DNA from: Clostridium manihotivorum
Lineage (GTDB): Bacteria > Bacillota > Clostridia > Clostridiales > Clostridiaceae
DNA: 64,000 nucleotides
Direction of reading: 5' to 3'
NCBI RefSeq assembly: GCF_004015185.1
Contig: NZ_CP025746.1
Coordinates: 2,249,776-2,313,775 of the forward strand
In this document: in pieces, positions 8,344 to 17,138 of the stretch
How the letters are laid out: each line of letters opens with the position of its first letter
How positions within the stretch are numbered: position 1 is the first letter of the stretch
The notes under the pieces: generated by a model
The model's database searches: none
What the model was told of the DNA's origin: nothing
Seen by the model: only the letters and a program-made list of their open reading frames with translations
Program-made: the position numbers and the translations under genes

Positions 8344-9318
8344 TTATCCTATTCTACGTGAAAATGGATGGTAATTTAGAATGTTTTCTATTTCATTTAA
8401 GGCGTCTAAAGGAAGAGATACTCCACTAGCTTTTATATTATTTTCAAGTTGATCTGGTTTTGTAGCTCCTGTTATTAGACTACTTATAGATGGTTTGCGA
8501 AGAGCCCAAGATAGTGCTAAAACAGATAGACTAATTCCTAAGTCATCAGCTACTTTTGAAAGCTTTTCAACTTTATCAAGATTCTCCTCAGTTAATAAGT
8601 TATTAATTTGTTTATCACTTTGATGAGTGGCTCTTGATCCTTCAGGGATAGGCTGTCCTTTTCTATATTTGCCTGTGAGCAATCCTTGAGAAAGTGGAGA
8701 AAATGGAACTATACCTATGCCGTTTTTCTCACAAATTCCTATGATTTCATCTTCAATATATCTATCCATCATATTATATTGAGGTTGTATTACTGATAGT
8801 GGTCTTAACCCCATAGATTTAATTATGCCAAGAGCTTCTGTGATCTGAACTGGGCTCCATTCACTTACTCCGTAATAAAGTATTTTTCCCTTTTCAACAA
8901 GATCACTCAAAGCTTGTAATGTTTCTTCTAAGGGAGTTTCCTCATCATATCTATGGCAAAAATACATATCCAGATAGTCAGTTTGCATATTCTTTAAAGA
9001 CTTATCAATTTGTTCAAAGATATGTTTTCTTGATAGTCCTCTATCATTAGGTCCAGTACCAACAGGGAAAAATACCTTGCTAGATACTACGTAAGAGCTT
9101 CTTTCAAAATCTTTTAATATATTTCCTAAGAATTTCTCTGCTTCTCCTCCGCTATAAGCATCAGCACAATCAAAGAAATTTACACCGTTTTCATATGCTA
9201 GTTTAACTGTATTTTTAGCAATATCTACAGCATTACCTCCGCTTACATCTGTCATCCAGCTACCTAACGCAATTTCACTTACCTTTAAACCCCATTTTCC
9301 TACTTTTCTATAATTCAT
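8344..9318 (-). CDS. Aldo/keto reductase, Kv-beta/YghZ-like subfamily
   Basis: NAD(P)H-dependent oxidoreductase of the AKR superfamily, a cytoplasmic TIM barrel. The catalytic tetrad appears as FDCADAY (Asp and Tyr), VVSSKVF (Lys) and MYFCHRYD (His). The C-terminal GATKPDQLENN is the cofactor-binding signature of the potassium-channel beta/IolS-type group. I choose the ATG at 9318 (324 residues); the alternative GTG at 9327 has poorer spacing to AGGTGG. Divergent from a MerR gene, with a MerR operator in its promoter, so it is probably induced by the MerR ligand. Substrate unknown, possibly an aldehyde. Confidence 0.92.
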   Translation of the reverse strand: MNYRKVGKWGLKVSEIALGSWMTDVSGGNAVDIAKNTVKLAYENGVNFFDCADAYSGGEAEKFLGNILKDFERSSYVVSSKVFFPVGTGPNDRGLSRKHIFEQIDKSLKNMQTDYLDMYFCHRYDEETPLEETLQALSDLVEKGKILYYGVSEWSPVQITEALGIIKSMGLRPLSVIQPQYNMMDRYIEDEIIGICEKNGIGIVPFSPLSQGLLTGKYRKGQPIPEGSRATHQSDKQINNLLTEENLDKVEKLSKVADDLGISLSVLALSWALRKPSISSLITGATKPDQLENNIKASGVSLPLDALNEIENILNYHPFSRRIG

Positions 9319-9358
9319 AAAACCCACCTATACCTTTCCAAATTTATAATATATAATA

Positions 9359-9389
9359 AATATAAACCTTTGAGTTAACTCAAAGTCAA
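9359..9389 (-). promoter_or_regulatory. MerR-type promoter with operator in a 19-bp spacer
   Basis: On the minus strand, TTGACT (-35, 9384-9389) and TATATT (-10, 9359-9364) are 19 bp apart. That overlong spacing is characteristic of MerR-activated promoters. An 18-bp perfect palindrome, CTTTGAGTTAACTCAAAG (9368-9385), fills the spacer. It drives the aldo/keto reductase and is the likely target of the divergent MerR protein. Confidence 0.85.
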
Positions 9390-9488
9390 GAGTATATAAG
9401 ATTATTTACTGTAAAATGAAAAGTTAAATTCTTGATTGCAATATTAAATTCATCAATGTATTATTAAGCCTGAAACGGAGGGATAGTC

Positions 9489-9863
9489 ATGAGTTACACA
9501 ATAAAGCAAGTAGCTGAAAGAACAAATTTATCTGATCATACCTTAAGATATTATGATAGGGAAGGGCTGATGCCACTTTTAAAGCGAAGTGCCTCTGGAA
9601 TAAGAAATTATTCCGAAAACGATATTTGTTGGATAGAACTTATAAACTGTCTTAAGAATAGCGGCATGTCTTTGGGGGAGATTAAAGAATTTATGAACCT
9701 ATGTCTAAAAGGGGAAGAAACCTGCGAGGAAAGAAAAGAAATACTTCAAAAACATAAAGAGAATATTTTAAATCAAATTGAAAGACTCAATAATAGTCTT
9801 GGGATTATAGACTATAAGTTGGACCACTATAAGCAGATCGGAATATTTCATATTGATGGATAG
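9489..9863 (+). CDS. MerR-family transcriptional regulator
   Basis: 124 residues. The N-terminal winged helix-turn-helix (YTIKQVAERTNLSDHTLRYYDREGL, about 3-27) matches MerR. It is followed by wing residues RNYSENDI and a long coiled-coil dimerisation helix (about 80-118). A single Cys pair, CLKGEETC (about 74-81), is present, but there is no metal-binding C-terminal loop, so an organic or aldehyde ligand as in the AdhR/YyaN group is plausible. Divergent from the aldo/keto reductase, whose promoter carries a matching operator. A GGAGG site precedes the ATG. Confidence 0.92.
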   Translation: MSYTIKQVAERTNLSDHTLRYYDREGLMPLLKRSASGIRNYSENDICWIELINCLKNSGMSLGEIKEFMNLCLKGEETCEERKEILQKHKENILNQIERLNNSLGIIDYKLDHYKQIGIFHIDG

Positions 9864-9869
9864 AGAATA

Positions 9870-9917
9870 TAAAAAGCTAAGTAACACTTAATTTAAGTTG
9901 GGACTAGCTTTTTGTTT
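9870..9917 (+). terminator. Terminator after the merR gene
   Basis: AAAAAGCTA (9871-9879) pairs with TAGCTTTTT (from 9905), with an inner ACTTAATTTAAGT helix and a following T run. The next 250 bp up to the rhodanese gene show nothing else identifiable. Confidence 0.7.
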
Positions 9918-10173
9918 TTATAATCTTAATAAAGATGTGCCACTTCAATATTAAACAATAGAATTGGAACTTATAAAGTTTAGTGATTTTCAGTAGTTAA
10001 TAAAACTAAGCTTTTATACACCTAATGGAAAAGTTTTTAATTATAAAAATAGCTATTGACATAATAGTGACTTCTGAATAATATATAAGTATATAAGAAA
10101 GTGCTAATATACTTATAAAAATTACTTTTTTAACAAATACTAAATTATATATGAATAACTTGGAGGTAGTATT

Positions 10174-10494
10174 ATGTTTTCATTTATTAAAAGAGGGAAC
10201 TTTAAAGCAATAAGCATACATGATGTGGATGATATAGTTACTAAGATAGATCTAATTGATATAAGAGAACCCTATGAGTATGAAGATGGACATGTACCAA
10301 ATGCTAAGAACATACCTATGGCTACCATTCTTAAAGATCCAGAGAAGTATCTTGATAAAGAAAAAGAATACCACATTATATGTCAATCTGGAGGAAGAAG
10401 CGCCAAGGCTTGCAGTGAGCTTAGTACCAAAGGTTATAAAGTTGTAAATGTAACTGGTGGAACCGGCTCTTACTTAAGACCATTAGAAAGATAA
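10174..10494 (+). CDS. Single-domain rhodanese-like sulfurtransferase
   Basis: 106 residues forming one rhodanese domain, which transfers sulfane sulfur through a cysteine persulfide. The active-site loop CQSGGRSA begins at Cys70, and IDIREPYEYEDGHVPNA is the conserved front motif. There is no signal peptide, so it should be cytoplasmic. It lies 19 bp before a CoA-disulfide reductase-rhodanese fusion, forming a reactive-sulfur operon with an ArsR-type gene downstream. GGAGG precedes the ATG. Confidence 0.92.
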   Translation: MFSFIKRGNFKAISIHDVDDIVTKIDLIDIREPYEYEDGHVPNAKNIPMATILKDPEKYLDKEKEYHIICQSGGRSAKACSELSTKGYKVVNVTGGTGSYLRPLER

Positions 10495-10513
10495 AACCTG
10501 GAGGGAAGATAAT

Positions 10514-12169
10514 ATGAGTAAAGTTGTTATAGTTGGCGGGGTAGCAGCAGGTGCTTCAGCAGCAGCAAGACTTAGAAGGTTAGATGAGAGCTTAGAAATA
10601 GTTCTATTTGAAAAAGGAGACTATATATCTTTTGCAAACTGTGGCTTGCCTTATTATATTGGAGGAGTTATAGAAGAAAGAGAAGAACTTTTAGTTTCAA
10701 CACCAGAACTGATGAAGCATAGATTTAATATTGATGTAAGAGTTAATAGTGAAGTGATCAAGCTTGATGGTAATTCAAAGAAGGTAGCTATAAGTTCTAA
10801 AGATAGAGGTAATTATGAAGAAACCTATGATTATTTAGTTTTGGCACCAGGAGCAAAACCATTTAAGCCTAATATAAATGGAATAAACAGTGAAAAAATA
10901 TTTTATCTAAGAAATGTTCAGGATACTGATAAGCTTAAGTCTGTTACTAAAGAGATAAAGTCAGTGATAATAGTTGGTGGAGGATATATAGGTATAGAGA
11001 TGGCTGAAAATCTCAAAAAGTTAGATCTACAAGTAACTTTAGTAGAAGCAGCATCGCACATATTGTCTCCTTTTGATGAAGAAATAGTAGCTGCAGCTGA
11101 AATGGCTATGGAAAAAAATAAAATCAATTTGCAATTAAACAGTAAAGTAATTAGTTTCAAAGAGGTAGAGGATGGAATAGAAGCTTACCTTAATAACGGA
11201 AATATCCTAAAAGCTGATATAGTAGTTTCTGCAATTGGAGTGAGTCCTGATACTGAATTCTTGAAAGACTCAGGAATAGCATTAGGCGAGAGAGGTCATA
11301 TACTAATCAATAATAGAATGGAGACAAATCTAGAAGGGGTGTATGCTGGTGGAGATGCTGTGGAAGTAATTGATTTTGTAAATGGAAATAAAACTGCTAT
11401 ACCATTGGCTGGTCCTGCTAACAAACAAGGAAGAATTATTGCAGATAATATATGTGGAGTTCCATCCATATATAAAAATACTCAGGGTACCACAGTAATA
11501 AAGGTATTTGATTTAGCTTTAGCAGCTACTGGCAATAATGAGAGAATTCTTGAAAGCCTTGATATACCACATCATTCACTGATAGTTCATCCATTTAGTC
11601 ATGCAGGGTATTATCCAGGGGCACAGCAAATGACATTAAAATTAATTTTTAATGATGAAGGAAAGATATTAGGCGCTCAGGCAGCAGGAAGAGAAGGAGT
11701 AGATAAGAGAATTGATGTTATAGCAACAGCTATAAGGTATGGAGGAACAGTCTACGACTTAACTGAGCTTGAACTATCTTATGCACCACCTTTTGGATCA
11801 GCAAAAGATGCTGTTAATTTCTCTGGCTATGTTGCAGAGAACTATCTTACTGAGAAGAGCGAGTTGGTTCATCCAAGAGAGTTAAAGAAGATAAAACCAG
11901 AGGATAATATTGTAGTATTGGATGTTAGAACGGAAGAAGAAAGAGCTTTAGGAAAAATAGAAAACTCTATAGGTATAAATGTTAATGAACTTAGAAATAG
12001 ACTAAATGAATTAGATAAGGATAAGGAATATTGGCTTCACTGTGCTGTAGGAATTAGATCCTATATTGCCGAACGAATATTGAAGCAAAATGGATTTAAG
12101 TGTAAAAATATAACTGGTGGGTATAAAGCTATAAGGCTTATGGAATACGCAACTAGAGAGGTGTTATAA
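10514..12169 (+). CDS. CoA-disulfide reductase / persulfide reductase with C-terminal rhodanese domain
   Basis: FAD-dependent pyridine-nucleotide-disulfide oxidoreductase of the CoADR-Rhd type; characterised relatives reduce CoA disulfide or CoA persulfide/polysulfide with NAD(P)H. Of 551 residues, about 1-440 hold two Rossmann folds: GGVAAGASAAARLRR for FAD and VGGGYIGIEMAE for NAD(P)H. The single redox Cys43 lies in FANCGLPYY. Residues about 460-551 are a rhodanese domain with active Cys510 in HCAVGIRSY. A stand-alone rhodanese precedes it and an ArsR regulator follows, consistent with sulfide/persulfide handling. Gene names cdr or npsr are used for relatives; the exact substrate is not decided here. 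Confidence 0.93.
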   Translation: MSKVVIVGGVAAGASAAARLRRLDESLEIVLFEKGDYISFANCGLPYYIGGVIEEREELLVSTPELMKHRFNIDVRVNSEVIKLDGNSKKVAISSKDRGNYEETYDYLVLAPGAKPFKPNINGINSEKIFYLRNVQDTDKLKSVTKEIKSVIIVGGGYIGIEMAENLKKLDLQVTLVEAASHILSPFDEEIVAAAEMAMEKNKINLQLNSKVISFKEVEDGIEAYLNNGNILKADIVVSAIGVSPDTEFLKDSGIALGERGHILINNRMETNLEGVYAGGDAVEVIDFVNGNKTAIPLAGPANKQGRIIADNICGVPSIYKNTQGTTVIKVFDLALAATGNNERILESLDIPHHSLIVHPFSHAGYYPGAQQMTLKLIFNDEGKILGAQAAGREGVDKRIDVIATAIRYGGTVYDLTELELSYAPPFGSAKDAVNFSGYVAENYLTEKSELVHPRELKKIKPEDNIVVLDVRTEEERALGKIENSIGINVNELRNRLNELDKDKEYWLHCAVGIRSYIAERILKQNGFKCKNITGGYKAIRLMEYATREVL

Positions 12170-12409
12170 GTTTATATTATTAAGACTTAAATTTTTATCT
12201 AGTATGATAGTTTTTTGAAACTTGGAGAATAATTACATTTGTATTTAATATAAAATCTTATAGTGTTAAAGCTTTAGATATTACCAGGAGAAATAATGTT
12301 ATTTGCTCATTATATGAGTATAGAAAATTGAATTATATAAGATATAGCGTGAAGAGGTATATGTTCAAATGATTAATTTTTATTTGAACTAAAAGAGAGG
12401 CGGTAAAAT

Positions 12410-12688
12410 ATGCTTGATAAAGCAAAAGAGGTTTCAGAGGTCTTAAAAGTACTTTCAAATGAAAATAGGCTTATGATTGTATGTCATTTAATCGAAAAAC
12501 CAATGACAGTAAGTGAACTCAATGAAAGTCTTAGTAATTTGACTCAGTCAGCTATTTCTCAGCATTTGGCTATGCTTAAGGCTCATAAAATAGTTGATTA
12601 TAATAAAAAAGGGCTTACATGTACCTATTTCATTTTAGATGAAAGGGTAAGTAAACTTGTTGAGCTATTAAGAGATAATTATTGCTAA
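12410..12688 (+). CDS. ArsR-family winged-helix regulator
   Basis: 92 residues. The core is a winged helix-turn-helix (MTVSELNESLSNLTQSAISQHLAMLKAHKIV), with LKVLSNENRLMIVCHL before it. Three cysteines are present (25, 71 and 92). They do not form the classical CxC metal site in the expected place. Two-cysteine ArsR proteins of the SqrR/BigR kind sense persulfides, and the adjacent rhodanese/CoA-disulfide reductase genes suggest a similar job, which I infer. Its separate 240-bp upstream region shows no obvious operator. Confidence 0.88.
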   Translation: MLDKAKEVSEVLKVLSNENRLMIVCHLIEKPMTVSELNESLSNLTQSAISQHLAMLKAHKIVDYNKKGLTCTYFILDERVSKLVELLRDNYC

Positions 12689-12699
12689 GATATATTAAG

Positions 12700-12736
12700 A
12701 ATCCTATTAGAGCTTAGAGCTTTGATAGGATTTTTA
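12700..12736 (+). terminator. Terminator after the arsR-type gene
   Basis: AATCCTAT (12700-12707) pairs with ATAGGATT (12725-12732), with a T-rich tail. Confidence 0.75.
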
Positions 12737-12864
12737 TTAATTTAATATTTTATAAAAAGTAGGCAAGTGATATAATTAGACTTTATTACAAAGGAAGAAT
12801 ACATATATGCTAATTATATAGCAATAATTTAATACAAAAATTTGAAAGTGAGGAATGAACTAAG

Positions 12865-13401
12865 ATGTCAAAGGATACAGCACTTATGATTGTAGATGTA
12901 CAAGTTGCTATGTTTTCTTATGAAGATCAAGCTTTGTACAACGGTGAAAAGGTATTAGATAATATAGTATTTTTGCTTGAAAAAGCAAGAAAGTCTGATA
13001 TACCAGTAATTTTTATACAGCATACAAGCGAGGAAGATGATGAATACAATAGAGCAAAACCAACGTGGCATATTCACCCTAGAATAGCACCATTAAAAAG
13101 TGAAACTGTAGTAGAAAAAACTACTTGGGATTCTTTTTATAAAACTAGGCTTGAAGAAGTTCTGCAGGAAAAGGGAATAAAGAGGCTAATAATAGTGGGA
13201 ATGCAAACAGAATTTTGTTTAGATACTACTTGTAGAGCGGCATATAGCAAGGGGTATCATGAAAATGTACTAGTAAGAGATGCTAACTCCACCTTTGATG
13301 GGCCAGTACTTACTGCTGATAAGATAGTGGAGCATCACAATACTCTTTTAGGTGGAAGGTTTGTAAAGTCCATGTATACTGATGAAATTGAATTTTCATA
13401 G
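12865..13401 (+). CDS. Isochorismatase-like cysteine hydrolase
   Basis: 178-residue cytoplasmic hydrolase of the isochorismatase/nicotinamidase superfamily, which uses an Asp-Lys-Cys triad. MIVDVQ supplies Asp, VEKTTWDSF supplies Lys, and MQTEFCLDTTC supplies the nucleophile Cys118. It lacks the DxH..H metal site seen in the true nicotinamidase at 31768, so a different amide substrate is likely. Monocistronic; GTGAGGA lies before the ATG. Confidence 0.88.
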   Translation: MSKDTALMIVDVQVAMFSYEDQALYNGEKVLDNIVFLLEKARKSDIPVIFIQHTSEEDDEYNRAKPTWHIHPRIAPLKSETVVEKTTWDSFYKTRLEEVLQEKGIKRLIIVGMQTEFCLDTTCRAAYSKGYHENVLVRDANSTFDGPVLTADKIVEHHNTLLGGRFVKSMYTDEIEFS

Positions 13402-13493
13402 TGATTAGTTTGGAAACATATTGAAGTTAAATGCAACCTGAAACTTATTGGTATGCTAGATTTTTTAGATATTAATTTACAAAGACAGATGTA

Positions 13494-13523
13494 CAAAAAA
13501 AGCTCACTTAAGTGAGCTTTTTT
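13494..13523. terminator. Symmetric intrinsic terminator
   Basis: AAAAAAAGCTCACTT pairs with AAGTGAGCTTTTTT. It is preceded by GACAGATGTACAAAAAAA, which resembles the leader of the second repeat family at 29.2 and 54.1 kb. The rest of the 360-bp gap from 13402 to 13762 shows only possible -10-like TATAAT motifs. Confidence 0.85.
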
Positions 13524-13762
13524 ACTTTATAGGAATAATAACCTACTGGATATATATTTAATGCCTTGGTTGGAATAACGGTTTTCCTGAATTAATATTT
13601 TATAAAAACATAGTGTCATGGTATAATTTAACTATAATTGATTTATGTTACAATAAATGTGGTGATATAAATAAAGATATCGGCCTATTGATTGTGGATT
13701 ACTACTATAGTTTTATTATGAAAAACAAAACTTAATAGGAATAATGGAGGGTAACTATTAAT

Positions 13763-14467
13763 ATGGACTTAAGAGTATTGGTTGTAGAGGATGAAATATC
13801 AATTAATGATATATTGGTTTCTGCTTTAATAGCGGATGGATATAAGGTTAAGAGTGCTTTTTCATCTAAAGAAGCTAGAAAGATATTAGAAAGTTTTATT
13901 CCTGATATAACCCTTCTTGATATAAATTTGCCAGATGAAAATGGCTTTGAACTCTGTAAATTTATTAATAAAAAATTCTATATACCAATAATAATGATAA
14001 CGGCTAGGAACGATATAGTCGATAAGGTCTTAGGTTTAGAACTTGGTGCAGATGATTATATAACTAAACCTTTTCATATAAAAGAAGTATTGGCTAGGGT
14101 TAAAGTTGCTCTAAGAAGGGTGGAAAGATACAAATCTTTTAGTAATACAAAATACATTGAATTGAGTGGATCTGTAAAAATAGATATTGAAGCAAGGGTT
14201 GTAATTAAAGTAAACTCAGAGGTAAAGTTAAAGCCTCAAGAATATGACTTGCTAGAGTTTTTTGTTAAGAATCGAAATAGAGTATTTTCTAGAGAAGAAC
14301 TTTTAGACAAAGTTTGGGGCTTAGATTATGAAGGTGATTTTAGAACCGTTGATGTTCATGTTAGGAGACTTAGAAGTAAGTTGGATGATAAGAGCAGTAA
14401 GTCATTGATAGAAACAGTATTCGGGGTTGGTTATGTAATGAGAGGTTATGATGAAAATAAAATTTAA
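13763..14467 (+). CDS. OmpR/PhoB-family response regulator
   Basis: 234 residues. The receiver domain (about 1-120) has phospho-acceptor Asp53 in TLLDINLPDENG, the acidic pair in VVEDE, and Lys in YITKPFH. The C-terminal winged helix (about 135-230) ends in RTVDVHVRRLRSKL and VFGVGYVM, typical of OmpR/PhoB DNA-binding domains. The stop overlaps the start of the histidine kinase gene, so the two are translationally coupled. The regulon is unknown; the lipoprotein gene downstream is the nearest candidate. Confidence 0.95.
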   Translation: MDLRVLVVEDEISINDILVSALIADGYKVKSAFSSKEARKILESFIPDITLLDINLPDENGFELCKFINKKFYIPIIMITARNDIVDKVLGLELGADDYITKPFHIKEVLARVKVALRRVERYKSFSNTKYIELSGSVKIDIEARVVIKVNSEVKLKPQEYDLLEFFVKNRNRVFSREELLDKVWGLDYEGDFRTVDVHVRRLRSKLDDKSSKSLIETVFGVGYVMRGYDENKI

Positions 14468-15899
14468 ATTTACATTAGCGATATCAATAATTTTGATTGC
14501 TTTTTCATTAATCTTAAATATATTGATAAGGCAAGTGCTGGTTTATAATATGGAAAACAGCATTTCAAGATCCATGGAAGATATAATGAAAAGTTCGAGA
14601 GAATATGTAAAGTATAGGCTAATGGTAAATGATAAGCTATCAGATGATGATATTTTAAAGAATGATGCAAGCTATATATCTAAATATATTTCTTTAAACT
14701 ATGAAAGTAATAGTAAGGTTATGGACATGCAAGGAAATATACTTAACAATGATGATAGTAATGAATCCATGGGTGGAGAAAGCAAGCTAATAGCAAATGC
14801 AAAAAAAGGTGAGGCAGTAGTGAAAATTAAATATATCAAAGATAATGTGCAAGGTGATATGGTATTCCCAGTTTATATAAACAGTAGGTATTTGGGTATT
14901 ATTTACTTAAATAAAAGTTACTCTGATATATTGGTAACATATAAAAATACAATTAACACAATTACTATTATTCAGATAATTATATTAGTTATAATCCTTG
15001 CAACTTCATTTTTAATTACAGCTAAAATAACAAAGCCAGTATCTGACTTAACTAATGCAGTGAAAAAAGTTGGAGAGGGAATTTATGACATTAATATAAG
15101 AGTTAATTCTAAAGATGAGGTAGGTATCTTATCAATGGAGTTCATAAACATGAAAGAAAAGATTTGTAATCAAATAAACACAATAAAAAATGAGAAGGAA
15201 AAGGTTGAAAAGCTAGAAAAGGCTAGGCGAGATTTTTTTAATAACGTTACTCATGAATTAAAAACACCGCTAACCGCAATTTCAGGATATGCTGAATTAT
15301 TGCTAGAAGGTATAGTTACAGATTCAGATTTCAAGAATAGAGCGTTAGAAAGAATATATTCAGAGAGCGAGAGGTTACACTCACTTGTTCTTGAACTTAT
15401 TGATATTTCTAAAGGAATTTCTTTTATAGAAGAGGATGTTGAAGATATTGATATGAAGCTACTCATAAGTGAGATATGTGACGACATGAGTATTAAAGCT
15501 AAAAAGTATTCTTTAGAGATAGAGCAAAAAGTAAGCAAAGGAACAATTCCAGGCAGGATCAACAAGATAAGAGAGTTGTTGATAAATATATTAGATAATG
15601 CAATAAAGTACTCTGTGGGAAGTAGTCCTATTTTAATAAAAACTTATATTAAAGAAAATTTTTATATAATAGAGGTAGTGAATAAAGGAGAATTAATTCC
15701 TGGAGAGGTCTATAATAACATTTTTCAGCCTTTTACTAAGGGGTCAGATGTTAGAGAAGACAGTAGAGGCCTTGGTTTATATATATGTAGTGAAATAGTA
15801 AGAATGCACAATGGAAAGATTAGTATAGAAAATGGAGAAATTATTACTGCAAATATTGAACTCCCTTTAAGTGGCAATAACTTGGAAACAAGTTTGTGA
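14448..15899 (+). CDS. Membrane sensor histidine kinase
   Basis: 483 residues. Transmembrane helices at about 7-27 and 168-190 enclose an extracytoplasmic sensor domain of about 140 residues. A HAMP linker follows (about 190-240), then HisKA with phospho-accepting His269 in NVTHELKTPL. The ATPase domain has an N box (NILDNAIKYS) and a G box (SRGLGLYIC). Two in-frame ATGs (14448, 14451) are equally likely starts. It overlaps the response regulator gene by 20 bp, and a lipoprotein gene follows after 57 bp. The signal is unknown. Confidence 0.95.
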   Translation: MMKIKFKFTLAISIILIAFSLILNILIRQVLVYNMENSISRSMEDIMKSSREYVKYRLMVNDKLSDDDILKNDASYISKYISLNYESNSKVMDMQGNILNNDDSNESMGGESKLIANAKKGEAVVKIKYIKDNVQGDMVFPVYINSRYLGIIYLNKSYSDILVTYKNTINTITIIQIIILVIILATSFLITAKITKPVSDLTNAVKKVGEGIYDINIRVNSKDEVGILSMEFINMKEKICNQINTIKNEKEKVEKLEKARRDFFNNVTHELKTPLTAISGYAELLLEGIVTDSDFKNRALERIYSESERLHSLVLELIDISKGISFIEEDVEDIDMKLLISEICDDMSIKAKKYSLEIEQKVSKGTIPGRINKIRELLINILDNAIKYSVGSSPILIKTYIKENFYIIEVVNKGELIPGEVYNNIFQPFTKGSDVREDSRGLGLYICSEIVRMHNGKISIENGEIITANIELPLSGNNLETSL

Positions 15900-15956
15900 A
15901 AGATGGTAAAAACTTAATGATATTATTAACTTAAAGATAAGAAAAGGAGAGTTAAT

Positions 15957-16958
15957 ATGATGAATAATTTCTTGAAAAAGTCTATGTGCGGTATATTTTT
16001 TGCAATCATTTCAGCTTCTATGCTATGTATTGGGTGTAGTAAAAAAGATAAAGAGATTGTAGTATCAAAAGATGTGAGTCAGCAAGTAAAGTCAGAAGAA
16101 AATGAGATAAAAGAAAAGATAGAACAGGGAGGTAAGTATCTTCAAGAAAAGAAATATGAGGATGCTAAGAAGGTATTTGAAAGTGCTATAGCTTTGGATA
16201 CAGGAAATAAAAGTACCTATTTAGAAATAAAGGATAGATATGTTGAAAAGAATAGATTAGATGATGCTTATTATATAGTAAAGCTAGCAATAGAGAATAA
16301 CATTGATGTAGAAAACATGAAGTCAATTCTTAATGAAATACAAGGAAAACTTGAGGTGCCTGTGTTACAAGACACAGTGTATACTGATACGAACTATACT
16401 CTGCCCCAGGAAGTAAATATAAAAATTAATGGTGAAGAAACTAAACAAGCAGTAAATTGGAATAATTCTAATGTTGATACTAGTAAGAGTGGAAAGTTTA
16501 ACTTCGACGGTGTGGTGGTAGGTAATTATGAGAGAGCAGTAAAATTAATTTTAACAGTAAAGCCAATAGTAAAAGAAAGAAAATGTGGCTATGTCAAATC
16601 TGTATATGAGAAGGATGGAAAGAGATACCTTCAGTTTGATGAAATAGAGTTTTACAAAGATAGACAGGCTGCAGATGAAGCTAAAAAAGATGGGAAAGCT
16701 ATTTTTGAAAGCGATGGCAGGTATTATGCTGAAGATGGATATTATATAAGAAACAAGAGTGCAGAGTTGAAGGTATATGAGATATCAAGTAAGGCAACTT
16801 TTAAAGATTATGATTACGTTAATTGGACCGGAAACTTAAATCAGTGCACTTATAGTGATTTTTCTGACAGAATAGCCAAGCATAAGGAAAGAGAAATATT
16901 TTGGATAAATACTGAGAATTCTATAATTGTTTCTGCTGATGAACAATTTGTACCATAA
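15957..16958 (+). CDS. Lipoprotein with TPR-like and Ig-like regions
   Basis: 333 residues. The N-terminal signal peptide ends in a lipobox (LCIGC, Cys at about 27), so it should be anchored on the outer face of the membrane. Residues about 50-120 form TPR-like helices (YEDAKKVFESAIAL). Residues about 150-205 resemble a bacterial Ig-like fold (VNWNNSNVDTSKSGKF). The C-terminal ~130 residues match no family I recognise. It lies 57 bp after the histidine kinase gene and probably shares its operon, possibly as a regulon member or accessory sensor. Confidence 0.8.
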   Translation: MMNNFLKKSMCGIFFAIISASMLCIGCSKKDKEIVVSKDVSQQVKSEENEIKEKIEQGGKYLQEKKYEDAKKVFESAIALDTGNKSTYLEIKDRYVEKNRLDDAYYIVKLAIENNIDVENMKSILNEIQGKLEVPVLQDTVYTDTNYTLPQEVNIKINGEETKQAVNWNNSNVDTSKSGKFNFDGVVVGNYERAVKLILTVKPIVKERKCGYVKSVYEKDGKRYLQFDEIEFYKDRQAADEAKKDGKAIFESDGRYYAEDGYYIRNKSAELKVYEISSKATFKDYDYVNWTGNLNQCTYSDFSDRIAKHKEREIFWINTENSIIVSADEQFVP

Positions 16959-17000
16959 GTTTATGGTACCTAATGAGATTTTTTGAGTAAAGTTTTTATT

Positions 17001-17052
17001 AAAGCAAGAAGGCCCTAAAATACAAGGCAGTATTTTAGGGCCTTCTTGCTTT
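17001..17052. terminator. 23-bp perfect hairpin between convergent genes
   Basis: Arms 17001-17023 and 17030-17052 are fully complementary around the loop AAGGCA, making a very stable GC-containing stem (core AAGGCCCTAAAATAC). It ends in CTTT rather than a long T tract. It probably terminates both the lipoprotein transcript and the convergent nitroreductase transcript. Confidence 0.7.
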
Positions 17053-17062
17053 ATGAAATTAT

Positions 17063-17117
17063 TTCGCTTGCCCGATTTTACTCATTTATATTAGTAATGG
17101 CAGATACGCAAAAAAGT
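17063..17117 (+). repeat. Partial copy of the second repeat family (X segment)
   Basis: TTCGCTTGCCCGATTTTACT ... GGCAGATACGCAAAAAAG resembles the X segment found complete at 29181 and 54121 (CGCCTGCC ... GGCAGATGCGCAAAAAAA). It keeps the short inverted pair GCTTGCC/GGCAGAT. It sits directly behind the 23-bp hairpin. Confidence 0.6.
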
Positions 17118-17138
17118 TCTCTTTAGTTACTTTTCATA

